Origin: Euwallacea fornicatus
Lineage: Eukaryota; Arthropoda; Insecta; Coleoptera; Curculionidae
DNA length: 64,000 nt
NCBI RefSeq assembly: GCF_040115645.1
Contig: NC_089541.1
Span: 7,068,001 to 7,132,000, forward strand
Direction: 5' to 3'
In this document: positions 24,106-35,100 of the stretch, one piece after another
Layout: the number at the start of each line of letters is the position of its first letter
Position numbering within the stretch: position 1 is the first letter of the stretch
Notes under the pieces: generated by a model
The model's database searches: none
What the model was told of the DNA's origin: nothing
The model's input: only the letters and a program-made list of their open reading frames with translations
Program-made: the position numbers and the translations under genes

Positions 24106-25427
24106 ATGGCACCATGTTCAACAAAATGTGGGAAAAACGCAATTTTAAAAGTAAGTGACACAAATTCATTTGTCGGTTATTTTCTCTAATGCTACCACAA
24201 TCTATTAGAGGCCAAAAACTGGGGACGCATTATGCAAAGAATGTTTCTTTGAAGCATTTGAGAATGAAATACATTTCACAATCCAAAGAGCCAAACTATT
24301 CCGACCAGGTGCCATTGTGGCAGTTGCAGCTTCTGGAGGCAAAGACTCAACTGTTCTTGCATATGTCTTGAAATTATTAAATGAAAAATACAATTATGGT
24401 TTAAATTTGGTTTTGTTGTCCATTGATGAAGGCATTACTGGCTACAGGGATGACAGTTTAGATACAGTTAAACAGAATAGAGATGATTATGGGATGCCTT
24501 TGAAAATTATGTCTTACAAGGATTTGTATGGTTGGACTATGGATGACATTGTAGCACAAGTGTGTTTCTAAGATATTACTAAATTTAGTAATTCGAGTTA
24601 GTGTTTGTTTGTAGATAGGGAGAAAAAATAATTGCACTTTTTGTGGTGTGTTTCGAAGGCAGGCTCTGGATAGAGGAGCCAATTTACTTAAGGTGGATTA
24701 TCTGGCCACTGGACACAATGCTGATGACATAGCTGAAACTGTGCTTATGAATATTCTTCGAGGGGATTTGGCCAGATTAACAAGATGCACGTCCATAATA
24801 ACTGTCAGTAAATACCATTAAAATTTTAATTAAATTTCATATGTTGCATTTCAGGATAGTGGGGATGGAATTCCTCGGGTTAAACCTCTAAAATACACAT
24901 TTGAAAAAGAAATAGTCATGTATGCCTATTTTAGAAAATTAGTATATTTTTCAACTGAATGTGTGTTTGCTCCAAATGCCTACCGAGGACATGCTAGGGT
25001 ACTGCTTAAAGACTTAGAAAAGATTGACCCAGCTATTATAATGAATATTATCCAATCAGGTAAGCTCTGTTATATCAGGTTTTTGTTTAGAATATCGCAG
25101 TGGGGGACATTTTAAGGTGAAAATCTCAAAGTTAATGAATCAGCCAAAATTCCCACGTTAACTCGATGTACCAGGTGTAATTATATTTCATCACAGGAAG
25201 TATGTAAGGCTTGTATACTGTTGGAAGGACTGAATAAAGGTCTTCCCCGGTTAGGGATTGGCAAATCTAGCAAGGTTAAAAGAACATTGAAAAACCACGA
25301 TGAGAATGAGAGAATTGAAATTAACAAAAATCCCCTTAATTTAGTTAATAGTTGTAATACAGGAAGTAAAAGTGAGACACAAAAATCCAAGTGTTTGTGT
25401 AATAAAGCATTGGCGAGTATCACCTAA
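24106..25427 (+). CDS. CTU1: Cytoplasmic tRNA 2-thiolation protein 1 (CTU1/NCS6)
   Basis: Five exons at 24106-24150, 24209-24559, 24615-24803, 24855-25059 and 25117-25427 with consistent phases; 366 residues (family about 340-350). The PP-loop motif SGGKDS (57-62) binds ATP. Paired cysteines at the N-terminus (CSTKC, CKECF), a conserved CTFC block, the ATGHNADD segment, and a C-terminal zinc-type CTRCNY/CKAC module are all in place. With CTU2 and URM1 the enzyme adds the 2-thio group to the wobble uridine of tRNA-Lys, -Glu and -Gln in the cytosol. The donor of exon 3 is GTCAGT; the alternative GTAAAT four bases later would bring a stop. AATAAA at 25547-25552 is the likely polyadenylation signal. 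Confidence 0.97.
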
Positions 25428-26293
25428 AGTTGTGTTTTTTTTCTTTTACATCTCCTCATCCAACATAAAGTCCTCAGTTCTCCCATCTCTGACTGTCGCG
25501 TTAAATGCAACATCGAAATTCGTCCTTTAATGGTGTGATCTCAAACAATAAAGAATGCAATGTTCTGTAATATCTAGTACTCCACATTCTTGATGTGTTA
25601 CTACTTCTAATAGTGAAAAAAAAACACTTCCACCAATGAATGTAATTAGCTAATTTATCGGGATTCGGAATCAATTTCGTCCTCTATTGTTTCTTTTATC
25701 GTCCCATGGACTTTAACGTTTACGCATCTTTTTGCATTTGATTTCAGTATTTTTTGCGGTCTGTATCATATGATAATGTCTTTTCCTTAATGCATAGGTT
25801 AGTTGGTGATTAGATAGTCGTAAATTAGATGAATTTCGGGAATTCATTAAAAGACTTTCAGAGAATAAAAATTCTTCAATAGTTTAAGCTGCTGATAATC
25901 TTCTAAGGGTATAATTGAGGCATATAACAAATGCCTGAAAGGGGGTTAACCAAGCCTTGCAACATAACCTTAAAAATTACCCCTAATTTCGAAACTGACT
26001 CCGTTAAGCTCTAGATCAAATATTGTATTAATTGCATAAGAAATTCGACTGCCATTAGCTCTATAAACATACGCACTAAAACAGCGTCTGTTCCAGAAAA
26101 AAATCAAACCAAAAATAAGAACATGGAAGCAGAGATTGTGCTATAATTAGTTTCCGGCTAAAATTAGGTGAAACTGAATTCGTCGGTTATTTAACTTACT
26201 AACGTTTCACCAACTAAACTGGTGTTAAGAGAGTGAAAACACTTTGACAAACATACATCTTGTAGAAATTCTTACATCTATACACAAATCACC
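25428..26293. other. CTU1 3' UTR and F-box gene promoter region
   Basis: 866 bases between two plus-strand genes. It contains the CTU1 polyadenylation signal and presumably the promoter and leader of the F-box gene. No coding frame seen. Confidence 0.5.
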
Positions 26294-29200
26294 ATGAATT
26301 CTGCTGGTTGGGTTGTAGATGAGAAAGAAGAAGGTAAGAAACAACTTTAGATCTATATTTCTAAGCATTGAAAATACCTACCATAGCTCTTCATCTTTAA
26401 CTTCCTATCAAGCCGCATTTTATTTTAGATGTGAAAAATGCTCGCCTCGCTAAAACGGATAGACATCACGCCTTTTGCAAAAAAGAGTGGTTTGAAATGT
26501 ATAAGTCAAGGCCGTATTCCGGAAGTCAAGGTAGTCAGTTCCATTTTCACCTAAGCCCTTTTTCTCTATACATGTCAATTATGTCCCAATGTAGTTTTCT
26601 TCTGTTGCAGTTTATACCTAACTCAAAAAGTGTAACAAGACACACTGTGATCTCTCATTTATGTCTGATCAACATTTGTTTGTGGTAGGTGTTTTCCATC
26701 AACTGAATTCATTAAACCATACTATAATATTAATATCACATTCACTAATGCATGCAGTTAGGTCAGTACTAAATCTGCTTAAACATTGTTGTAGCTATGT
26801 TTATAGACATAGATCAGGAGGAAACGTTAGCAGAGGAAGATTATTCCCAATGGAACGATCTGCCTGATTTACTTTTGGAGCAAATTTTTGCTTACCTTTC
26901 CATCAAGGAGAGATACTATGCAAGTTGCGTGTGTAGCAATTGGAATAGGGTATTTTACTTGCCTTATGTATGGAGAGAATTTATACTTGAGGACCAAACC
27001 TTAACTAGGAGCAAGTTCAACTATTACCTGGGGTGGCAGGTAAATAATAAATAAATTAGACACTTGTAAACAATAATTTTATAATGATAGTATTAACATA
27101 CTCTATGTACTGCAGGTGTTCAAATTAGTGGGTGTAGAACAATAAAACTAACGTTTTGCGTGCCAGGCACTACCTTCTAACTGTGATGTGTGTGGTAGCC
27201 AGTATCTTTCACACCTCAAATTAAAAGGGTACCTGCATGATCCTACATATACATCTTCAATACAGAATACCATTGAGAAAGATAGAAATGGCAGTCCAAA
27301 CGTCGGCATTTTCTTTAATAAGATAACACAGTATAATGCAAAAATATAATCAATCCTTTTTGGCTTCAATACTTTTAATTTTTGACTTTAGAAAACACGT
27401 TATTAGGTATTTGCCACCCCCCTCAACTAAATCTAATGGGGTATGGCCATAGTTGTTTTTTTCATGTATAAGAGCACCTTTACTTACTAAGAGCTTTACC
27501 ATCTGAAGTTCTCCTTGGAATACAGCCAAATGTAGAGGGGTGAATTTATCATTATTGAGTGCATTTACATCAGTTCCATGGTCAATTAATAGCTCTACGA
27601 CGTCTTTCTTTCTTGCTTGGCACGCAAAATGGAGGGCAGACCACCCGTTGGAGTCTTTGAACTCAGACTTAGCTCCCTTATTTAATAATAACTGTAAAAC
27701 ATTAATGTTGCCCCACACAACAGCTAATTGTAAAGGCGTTTTTTCCCGCTGCCCTTTGCTGTTGATTTCAACCCCTTCTTCTAATAGTAATAAAGTTGTT
27801 TCAAAGTGCGCATTACTCACAGTTAAATGCAAGGCAGTGTTTTTTGACTATCAACAGCATTTTTATTCACCCCAAGTCCAATAAAATACTTGATTAAATT
27901 CACGCGATTTTTTTCTGCAGCCATATGGAGAACAGTCCGATTTAAATGCCCCCTGTCAGTTATATCTCCTCCTTTTTCCAGAATACAAGCAATTATTTCG
28001 TGATGACCGTTGATAGCTGCGTTATGAATTGCAGTGTTCCCATTCTTATTTCTGCAGCAGGCCTTAGCTTCCTGCTGCAGTAACTTGCAGACAACAATCT
28101 TGTGACCGTTACTTGCAGCATAGTGGAGAGGAGTGTTCCCATTGGCATCACTCACATTAGTTTTAGCGCGAAAGTCCAGTAATTTTTGAACAATAGCTGT
28201 GTGGTTATTGGTAGCAGCGTAGTGCAAAGCTGTTTGTTTAGATTCCGAATTGTAATTAATTATTATACTGTTGTAGTCTAGAATAGCTGTTAAGACATTC
28301 AAATGCCCATTTCGCGCTGCCAAATGCAAGGCAGTAAAACCCCATTTATCCGTTAGTTTTAGGTTAGCCCCTTTCCTTAAAAGTAGCACTACTATGTCCT
28401 TATGACCTTTTTCTGCGGCCCAATGTAGGGCGGTTCTTTGATATTGCCCTCGATGATCAATGTTAATAGTATGCCGTAATAGTTTCACCATTTCAGCTTT
28501 ATGGCCCTTTCGGCTCGCAAGGTGCAGAGGGTTACGCTTATTCCGTACTTGTACATTAGCATAGACAACGCATAAACAATTCGTTCTGTTTTTTTGTCCT
28601 TCATTTGCAGCTGCGAGTAAAAGTTCTTTTTTATTTTGACCAGCACTTTTGTTAGAGATGTGGTTGTAAGGCAAGTACGTATCCTTTATATTTCGAAACT
28701 GACCTTTGAACGTCGCTTCATACATTGCTCGAGATATCTCAGGTGTCTGTACCAAATGTTTTGGAATTTCTTCCTGATGTGTATTAAGTTGATTCACTGG
28801 AAGTTTTATTGCAATCTTCACCTTTTCCAAGCATCGGTTCAATATTTCATATTTTGGTGTGATCAAAATAAGCTTTGATCTGCATTCTTTTTCTAGTAAC
28901 ATACTCACTAAATTTTTCAAAACTCTTTCGTATTTTGTTAAGTGAGAATTCTGCGTCATCTAAAAAACGAACAGTTCCTTATTGAAATCCGGCCACTCCT
29001 CTTGTTCCTTGATAAAATCACATAACTGCTGCCATTCGGCGAAAACTTGATTTTTCCGATCTAAATATTTTAGAAAGTCCTTTTGCAAGGTCAGTTGCCT
29101 TAAGGTTTGTAAGATTAAAATTGCTACTGGTTTAGTATCAGTAGATTCTAAGACTAAGCAGTTTTTTTTGTCGTTGCATAAAAAAGATTTCACCAATTCA

Positions 29201-31387
29201 GTTAAACTGCTCTCAAAGTTTTCCAAACCGTTGATGAAAATTGTAGATAAAAGGCCTAATTCCATTTCACTTATTTGGTTATGTTACAAACACTAAATAT
29301 CCGAATTTACAAACATTTATTCGACTGATTACTACACACATATTATAGTACTATCTAAGTATTAAGTGAATCATTCGCTAGAAACAACTATTTGTTTATT
29401 ATTAAGGTTCGCAGCCGTTATCAACCCGATTCATCAGTTGTGTTTCGACAGATGTACAAATATTTATACTCTCATCGATAAGCTCGTATACTACATAACA
29501 TAAATAAGAATATCGGGGAAACACAAAATCATCCTTTAAGGAAGCTGATGCCTTTAACCAGTTGCAGATACAAACTTTCTTATTAATCCGTCAAACAATT
29601 TAACACGTAACCCTGATTGTTGCCTTGTGTGTGAAAAATGTGTATTAATTATTCAGACCATCACGTGTTATTTAGAAGTTTCCGTTTAGATAGGAACAAG
29701 GAATATCAGAAATTTTAATTTCTCCAAACCGCGTGGATGTCCCAGAAACGTACATATTACTCAAGAAATCTTAAGGATTTCTCTTTAAATCACTTCAAAT
29801 GAAAGAAAAATCTGAAAGAGTTCCTCGTAGTTACAACAATCAGGAATGTGACATTAACGAAAAGATTGTTACAGAATTCACACCATTAACGTAACTTATT
29901 TTTCTTTCCAGTACGTCCTCGACCATCTCAGAACATCCCTTTGCCTTCAAACAATTGGCCGTAACATCAAAAGACTCATCATCAGACCCATGTTCAACTT
30001 TTCCAACTTATACGAGTTTATGAACATTTTGTCCTGGTACATAGAGAAGCAAATCACTAGAAACAACGAGGTTATCGGTGTTGGCAACAATATCCATCAT
30101 TTAAAATTTACATTTCCCTGCGACATGAACGAAGAAGATGATGAAGACAGAGTGCGACTCTTTGGAACCGGAGGCAAGTTGCTAGAAGGGCTCAAGAGAC
30201 TCATGAGCAATTTGAATAAACTGCAAAGTCTGGAATTAGTAGATTTGATGCTGGAACCGAGCGAAGCCCAGTTTTTGTTAGACGAAGTCTGCCAGACTTG
30301 TTGTTTAAGCTTAAAAAAACTGAGTTTGGTTAATACCACTAAAACGCCATATCAGATATTGCATGTTGGAGTATTTTTGAATCTTTTTGTGAGTTGCTCA
30401 CTAAGAAATAGTAACCCTTTGCTATAATGGCGTTTCTAGGAATTACACATCAGTCCTCAAAACCTGGGAAACGACTTGGTGGAATTGCTGGGTTTCACCA
30501 ATTTAAAGCACTTGCACATAATACAGAATAGATATACCACAGACGGAGGTTTCATTAAACCTGTTTCTCCGTCTAGTTGGAAAAAGGTTCGATTGCAGAA
30601 TCAAGGCCTGAGCGTGCATTTGCAGTTGGAAGGCAAGGAAAAAAATGTCAAATCTATGGTGTGGCAGGAAGGCGCCCCAATTCGAACCATCTTATATGAT
30701 TCACCATATATTGGGGCAAGCTTTATTGCTAAAAATGCAACATGTGTTACTGAAGTTCTTGTTTCAGATATCGGCTGATACTCTAATAACTGCCATAGAT
30801 CTGTTTGGACAAGATCTAAGAACTTACGGACATTTGAATATACCAAAGTTTCAAACGGACAAATCTTTTTCGGATAGAAACGATGAGAATTTGGTCTTAC
30901 TTATGAGGTCTTGCAAATATCTTACAACCCTGGTTAGTTGAGACTTTTTATTATCGTAATTATTTTTTCATCGCAATGTTTGCGAAACTTTGCTGTTTGA
31001 CTAGGCAAAAATCCAATTTTATTGCTTAAATTCAACTCATATCGGCTACGGAAAATGCGGCAACAGTAAATTTGCTAGATTAACAAATAAATGTTTTAAT
31101 TCCTCTTCTAGGTAATAACGGAAAAAATCTCTACTTCAACGGTACTTTTGCTAGCTTACACAGGGCGTAATTTGAAATGGTTGCACATTCGCGAAAATGC
31201 AGTTTTTGACAAATGTGATTGGCCCAGAAGTTTGGAGTGGACCGATGAATTTTACAGTTGGCTAAAAACCAACAGCAAATTACACGAGTTGGTTGAGAAA
31301 GAGGTGTCTCAGATTTTGGGCTATAGATGGTCGTTTTTAAGCGATGATGAATTTAACAGGTTACAAGTAAACTTGCACGATTTTTAG
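26294..31387 (+). CDS. F-box protein with leucine-rich C-terminal region
   Basis: Seven exons: 26294-26333, 26429-26530, 26795-27039, 29912-30388, 30440-30715, 30768-30932, 31112-31387; 526 residues. An F-box is visible at about 70-110 (WNDLPDLLLEQIFAYLSIKE, then CVCSNWNRVFY). The rest has irregular leucine-rich segments (LQSLELVDL, LKHLHI, LKWLHIREN), as in FBXO33/FBXO39-type substrate receptors of SCF ubiquitin ligases; which member is uncertain. The intron at 30716-30767 has a GC donor (GGG then GCAAGC) and joins the frames in phase 0; without it the frame stops at 30776-30778. The 2.9 kb intron 3 contains an ankyrin-repeat gene on the other strand. AATAAA at 31585-31590 is the likely polyadenylation signal. 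Confidence 0.85.
27167..27349 (+). CDS. Possible alternative terminal exon of the F-box gene
   Basis: After an acceptor (GTGCCAG) a phase-0 frame of 60 codons runs to a TAA at 27347-27349. It could join F-box exon 3, which also ends in phase 0, giving a short protein that keeps the F-box but loses the leucine-rich part. The peptide contains CDVCGSQYLSHLKL and has protein-like composition. Its stop nearly coincides with the stop of the opposing ankyrin gene. It might instead be chance or an exon of something else. Confidence 0.35.
   Translation, partial: ALPSNCDVCGSQYLSHLKLKGYLHDPTYTSSIQNTIEKDRNGSPNVGIFFNKITQYNAKI
27350..29265 (-). CDS. Ankyrin-repeat protein, nested in F-box intron, frame interrupted
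   Basis: About 640 codons in three consecutive segments: 29265-28960 (ATG start, 101 codons), 28959-27823, and 27832-27350. The first is a unique helical N-terminal region. The other two carry twelve ankyrin repeats of about 33 residues with the usual TALHxAA and GH cores. The break near 27840 sits in a run of six A on the coding strand; one extra base would restore the repeat consensus NTALHL exactly, so a one-base loss or an assembly error is likely. The break at 28960 is a TAG directly followed by ATG and preceded by a pyrimidine-rich TTCGTTTTTTAG, so a short intron is possible. Ankyrin stacks are protein-binding scaffolds; partner unknown. It may be a young pseudogene. Confidence 0.7.
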
Positions 31388-32127
31388 TGGATATTGTCAT
31401 TTATGTAAGGTTTAGTTAGATTTATAAGGGAGTGTTATATTTTGGCTGTGTTGAGTAAACGTGATTTCTAGTCGTAGATTTAAGTAGATACATAGTTATT
31501 TTTAAGACTGATCAATGTTATTAAAATGTCGTAGTACCTGTACTTTGATATATCGAGTGTTTGTAGTTTTCTTATTTGATACGAAATAAAAGCTCATTTT
31601 TACTTTAGGGTTTTTGTTGTCACCTTCATTCACAATCATTCGTTTACCTTACGATTATTTAAAAATAAATACGTCTCGAAAGAAATTTATTTATGTACAT
31701 TTAAGTAAGATAAGCTGTTTTTTTTTCGTAAATTAGCCTATCAAACTTCAGGAATATCATAATGGGATAATTTGAAATAACGTCAAGCACTACTTGCTTT
31801 GTATTTATTTTTCACTTATTTTCCCTTATTATCGTATGAACTCCAGCTAGATACATCAATAAAATTTTTTTTTTATTTGCCAATTTTATTTTATCTTGAT
31901 TTAAAGATTGACAACAATTTTATGACGCTACGTACAAAAGAAAACTTGGTTCACTTAAAAACGAGAAATATAATCCAGAACATGTCCTTTCAGAAAGCAA
32001 CTGCATAATTTCCACTTCTCAGAACTTTGTCACAAGTCGGACAAATAAAACATAAATTCATCCACTCACAACCATAACAATATTTCAGCTGATAAGATAT
32101 TTAAAAAAAAAAAAGTGTTGTTGAAAT
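31388..32127. other. Convergent 3' region between the F-box gene and INTS5
   Basis: 740 bases holding both 3' UTRs. AATAAA at 31585-31590 serves the plus-strand gene; TTTATT at 31872-31877 could be the reverse-strand signal for INTS5. No coding frame. Confidence 0.5.
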
Positions 32128-35100
32128 TTACTCGTTTCTCGGAATATTAATAAACATCTGAGAATACATATGACCTAAGTTTTCAATATTTCTCTGCATT
32201 ATTATCCGCAAAGTATTCGTGTAACGTTCGGGGGGTCTGGCTGTTATGGGATCCCTCCAGTGAATCCCGTTGGTGTCGCAACCAAACAATGCCGGAGACG
32301 GAATATGATCTCTCATATAACACCAAATGCAATCCCGTAAAATATCCACTATCTGAAACCGAATCATTAAACTACAGTAAATAATGATACAGGCAATACC
32401 TCAAAACAGCGCAAAGAAGGCAATACATCCCGGATATTGCACAAAGGAGGCGGCAATAGCTGGCCTAAAGACATGACATCAATGACTTTGATGGTGGTGT
32501 CAAGGAGATTGAGGTAGTTTTCATGACCGCTTTCACGGCTTTGGTCACCCATACTTTTCCACTGATGGATCAGTGTTGCGGTCAAAGCTCGTATTAATAC
32601 TGAACAGTAGCAGAGTGCCGGACGATACACTGCTACAAAGCTTAGTAGATCCCAAAGCAAAGGGGTGTTGGTGAATATTCTGCGTATGAACAAATCACGC
32701 TCTATCGTCACCTAAAATGTAGAGTTAAATTGATTTGTATACTCGGATATACCCCTAATTTAAAAATTGATCATACTTTGGAAAATTCTTCCTCGGGCCA
32801 AGGCAGCCCGTTATACATAACATCGGGACTGACGAATTGCACTAAAAGCAACGACAATAGTGTCATACTATCCAGAGAAATTTCGGAATACTTGTTCCCT
32901 TCTGGTAAAGAACAACAAGCTTTTAATACGCAAATTAATTCGGTAGTATTTGCTGCTACTACATCCGGCGAACGATTGTTCTCCACGAATGCTTTTCTCT
33001 TGCCTAAGCCGATGATGCCGCCATTGAAAACCGTAGAGTGTTTTGTCAACGGTATGGTTTTATTCTAAAATACTGGAATCTATGAAAATTCAAAAAACGA
33101 TAATTAATTTTCTGGTTTACAATATTTTTATTTTGTTTTAGGAGCATTTTCTCGCTGCTATCATGCACAACACTGTTTTTAGCTCCGAATAAAACGTTGT
33201 CGCTTCGGAATAGAGCTCGTTCCAGCAATTCTCGTAACGCTAGTACTTTCGCTACTTTTGAATAGATGCAAAGTCGTTTTAAAATTTGGGAAGCCTTTTT
33301 GCAGCCTGATAGTTTCACTGTTGTTCCTAGAAATAGAGCGATTGGTCATTTCGTTAATATACCATAATTATCTATAAAAACATTTAAAATTAGACTATTG
33401 AATTGGTTATTTCAAATCTCAATGATCCCCTCAGAGAAATAAAACATAATTAATAACAGTTGCATTTGGACGATTGAGACTTAATATAGTAAAAATTACG
33501 AGAGCTGAAACTGAACAATAGAAGCATACCCAGAGTGCTCAAATAATACCAAAAAAAGTATGTCATCAAGAAATGGGAGCAACACGATTTCCCTTGATTA
33601 AGAATATAAGGAGGATTTCTAACTCGCTATGGATATTCAGTTTCAAACATTTAACAGTATTATTTACAGTATTTCCAAAAATCCAAAAATATTCTTAAAG
33701 CTGCTCATTTTCTTTGCTTGCATCCTGTTCACCTAGGCCATGTAAATTAGGATACTACTTATTAATATAATTTGACTAAATAAGTTAACAGAGAGGAAAC
33801 CCTTTGATACCATGGTCAAAAACTATTTTGAAAATCACACTTATTAATTACTGTTATACTTCGAGAAAAACACTTAAAATTTCAAGTAAAAAAAATGTCA
33901 TGACTAAATTTTGCAAAAAAAATATTTTGCGTGAAAGAATGTCGTCACATCGATATAAAATTGCGCTTTAATTGATGTATTTTGATATATGTGTATACAA
34001 TGAAAAACACTCAGAAATTTACAATACTGCAAGCACTCAATCAAACAATTGCTTATGGGGCATCCCATTTAAAGATTCACATATGTTAAAACAGACTTTT
34101 ATTATCTTTAAGTAAAATCTCAGCTATTGTTTGGAAAAAGTATAAATGAGTAAAACAGGCCATTTTGAAATCATACCATCTGATATTCTTAATAAGCTCT
34201 ACTACTACAATACAATTTCATACAACCATTTCGGCAAATAAAAATTAAAAAATGATGTATTTAAAAATTTGTATTTTCTTCACGCTTTTCATAACTATTC
34301 TAGGCAAGGTAAGTAAAAAATTAAACAAACTTTCAATTTACAGTTAAATTAATCCATGTTTTCAGCAAATCCCACCCTCATCTTTAAAGGCTCGCCCAAT
34401 GTTGCATAATTCAAATAATGCAGTGCAATTTGACAAAGAAGACGTCCAAAAGGCTTTACATGAAATGTTGCAGAAGGTAGATGCTGCCATAACAAAAGCT
34501 CAAGACGTAGTAAACTCTGCCTTTAATACTGTACTAGAGAAAGTTTCAGAGTTAGAAAAATCAGCGAATGTTGAAATTGACAAAGTTTTAGCTCCGTTTA
34601 GAAAAGAGTTAGATGATTTGATTGCGAAAGCTGAAGAAAAGGGTATGCATTCAATGTATATTACGAAACAGCTCCGTCAAATTTCAATTTGTTTCATATA
34701 GGAATCGACATAAGTGGCTGCGAATATATTGTAACAGACTTCGGGAACATTCCAAGTAACTTGACCTCCGATTTGGAAAATTGTTTAAATAAACAGGTGG
34801 TCCAAGCTCAAAATTACGTCAATGATATCCTGAACAATATGAAAAAGATTGTCGAAGACTTGGACACTATTAACCAGCAAATTGATGATTGCTCGGGTAA
34901 TGTATTCTCTCAGGCGAAATGCTATGCCAAATTGCTAGCCACTATTGCCGAAGACGCTGTGACAATTCCCGCTAAAATAGCAGAAGACGCTACTAAAACT
35001 GTCGCACTCATCACTGGACTGCTTGAAAATCTGGAAATTTGCGCCATTAATGAGCTAAAAGATGCAGGAAAAGACGCAGCCAAAGATATTGCAGAGTTTA

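Noticed and set aside
24317..25115. Apparent separate short plus-strand genes within CTU1
   Set aside because: They are the individual CTU1 exons with intron read-through at their ends.
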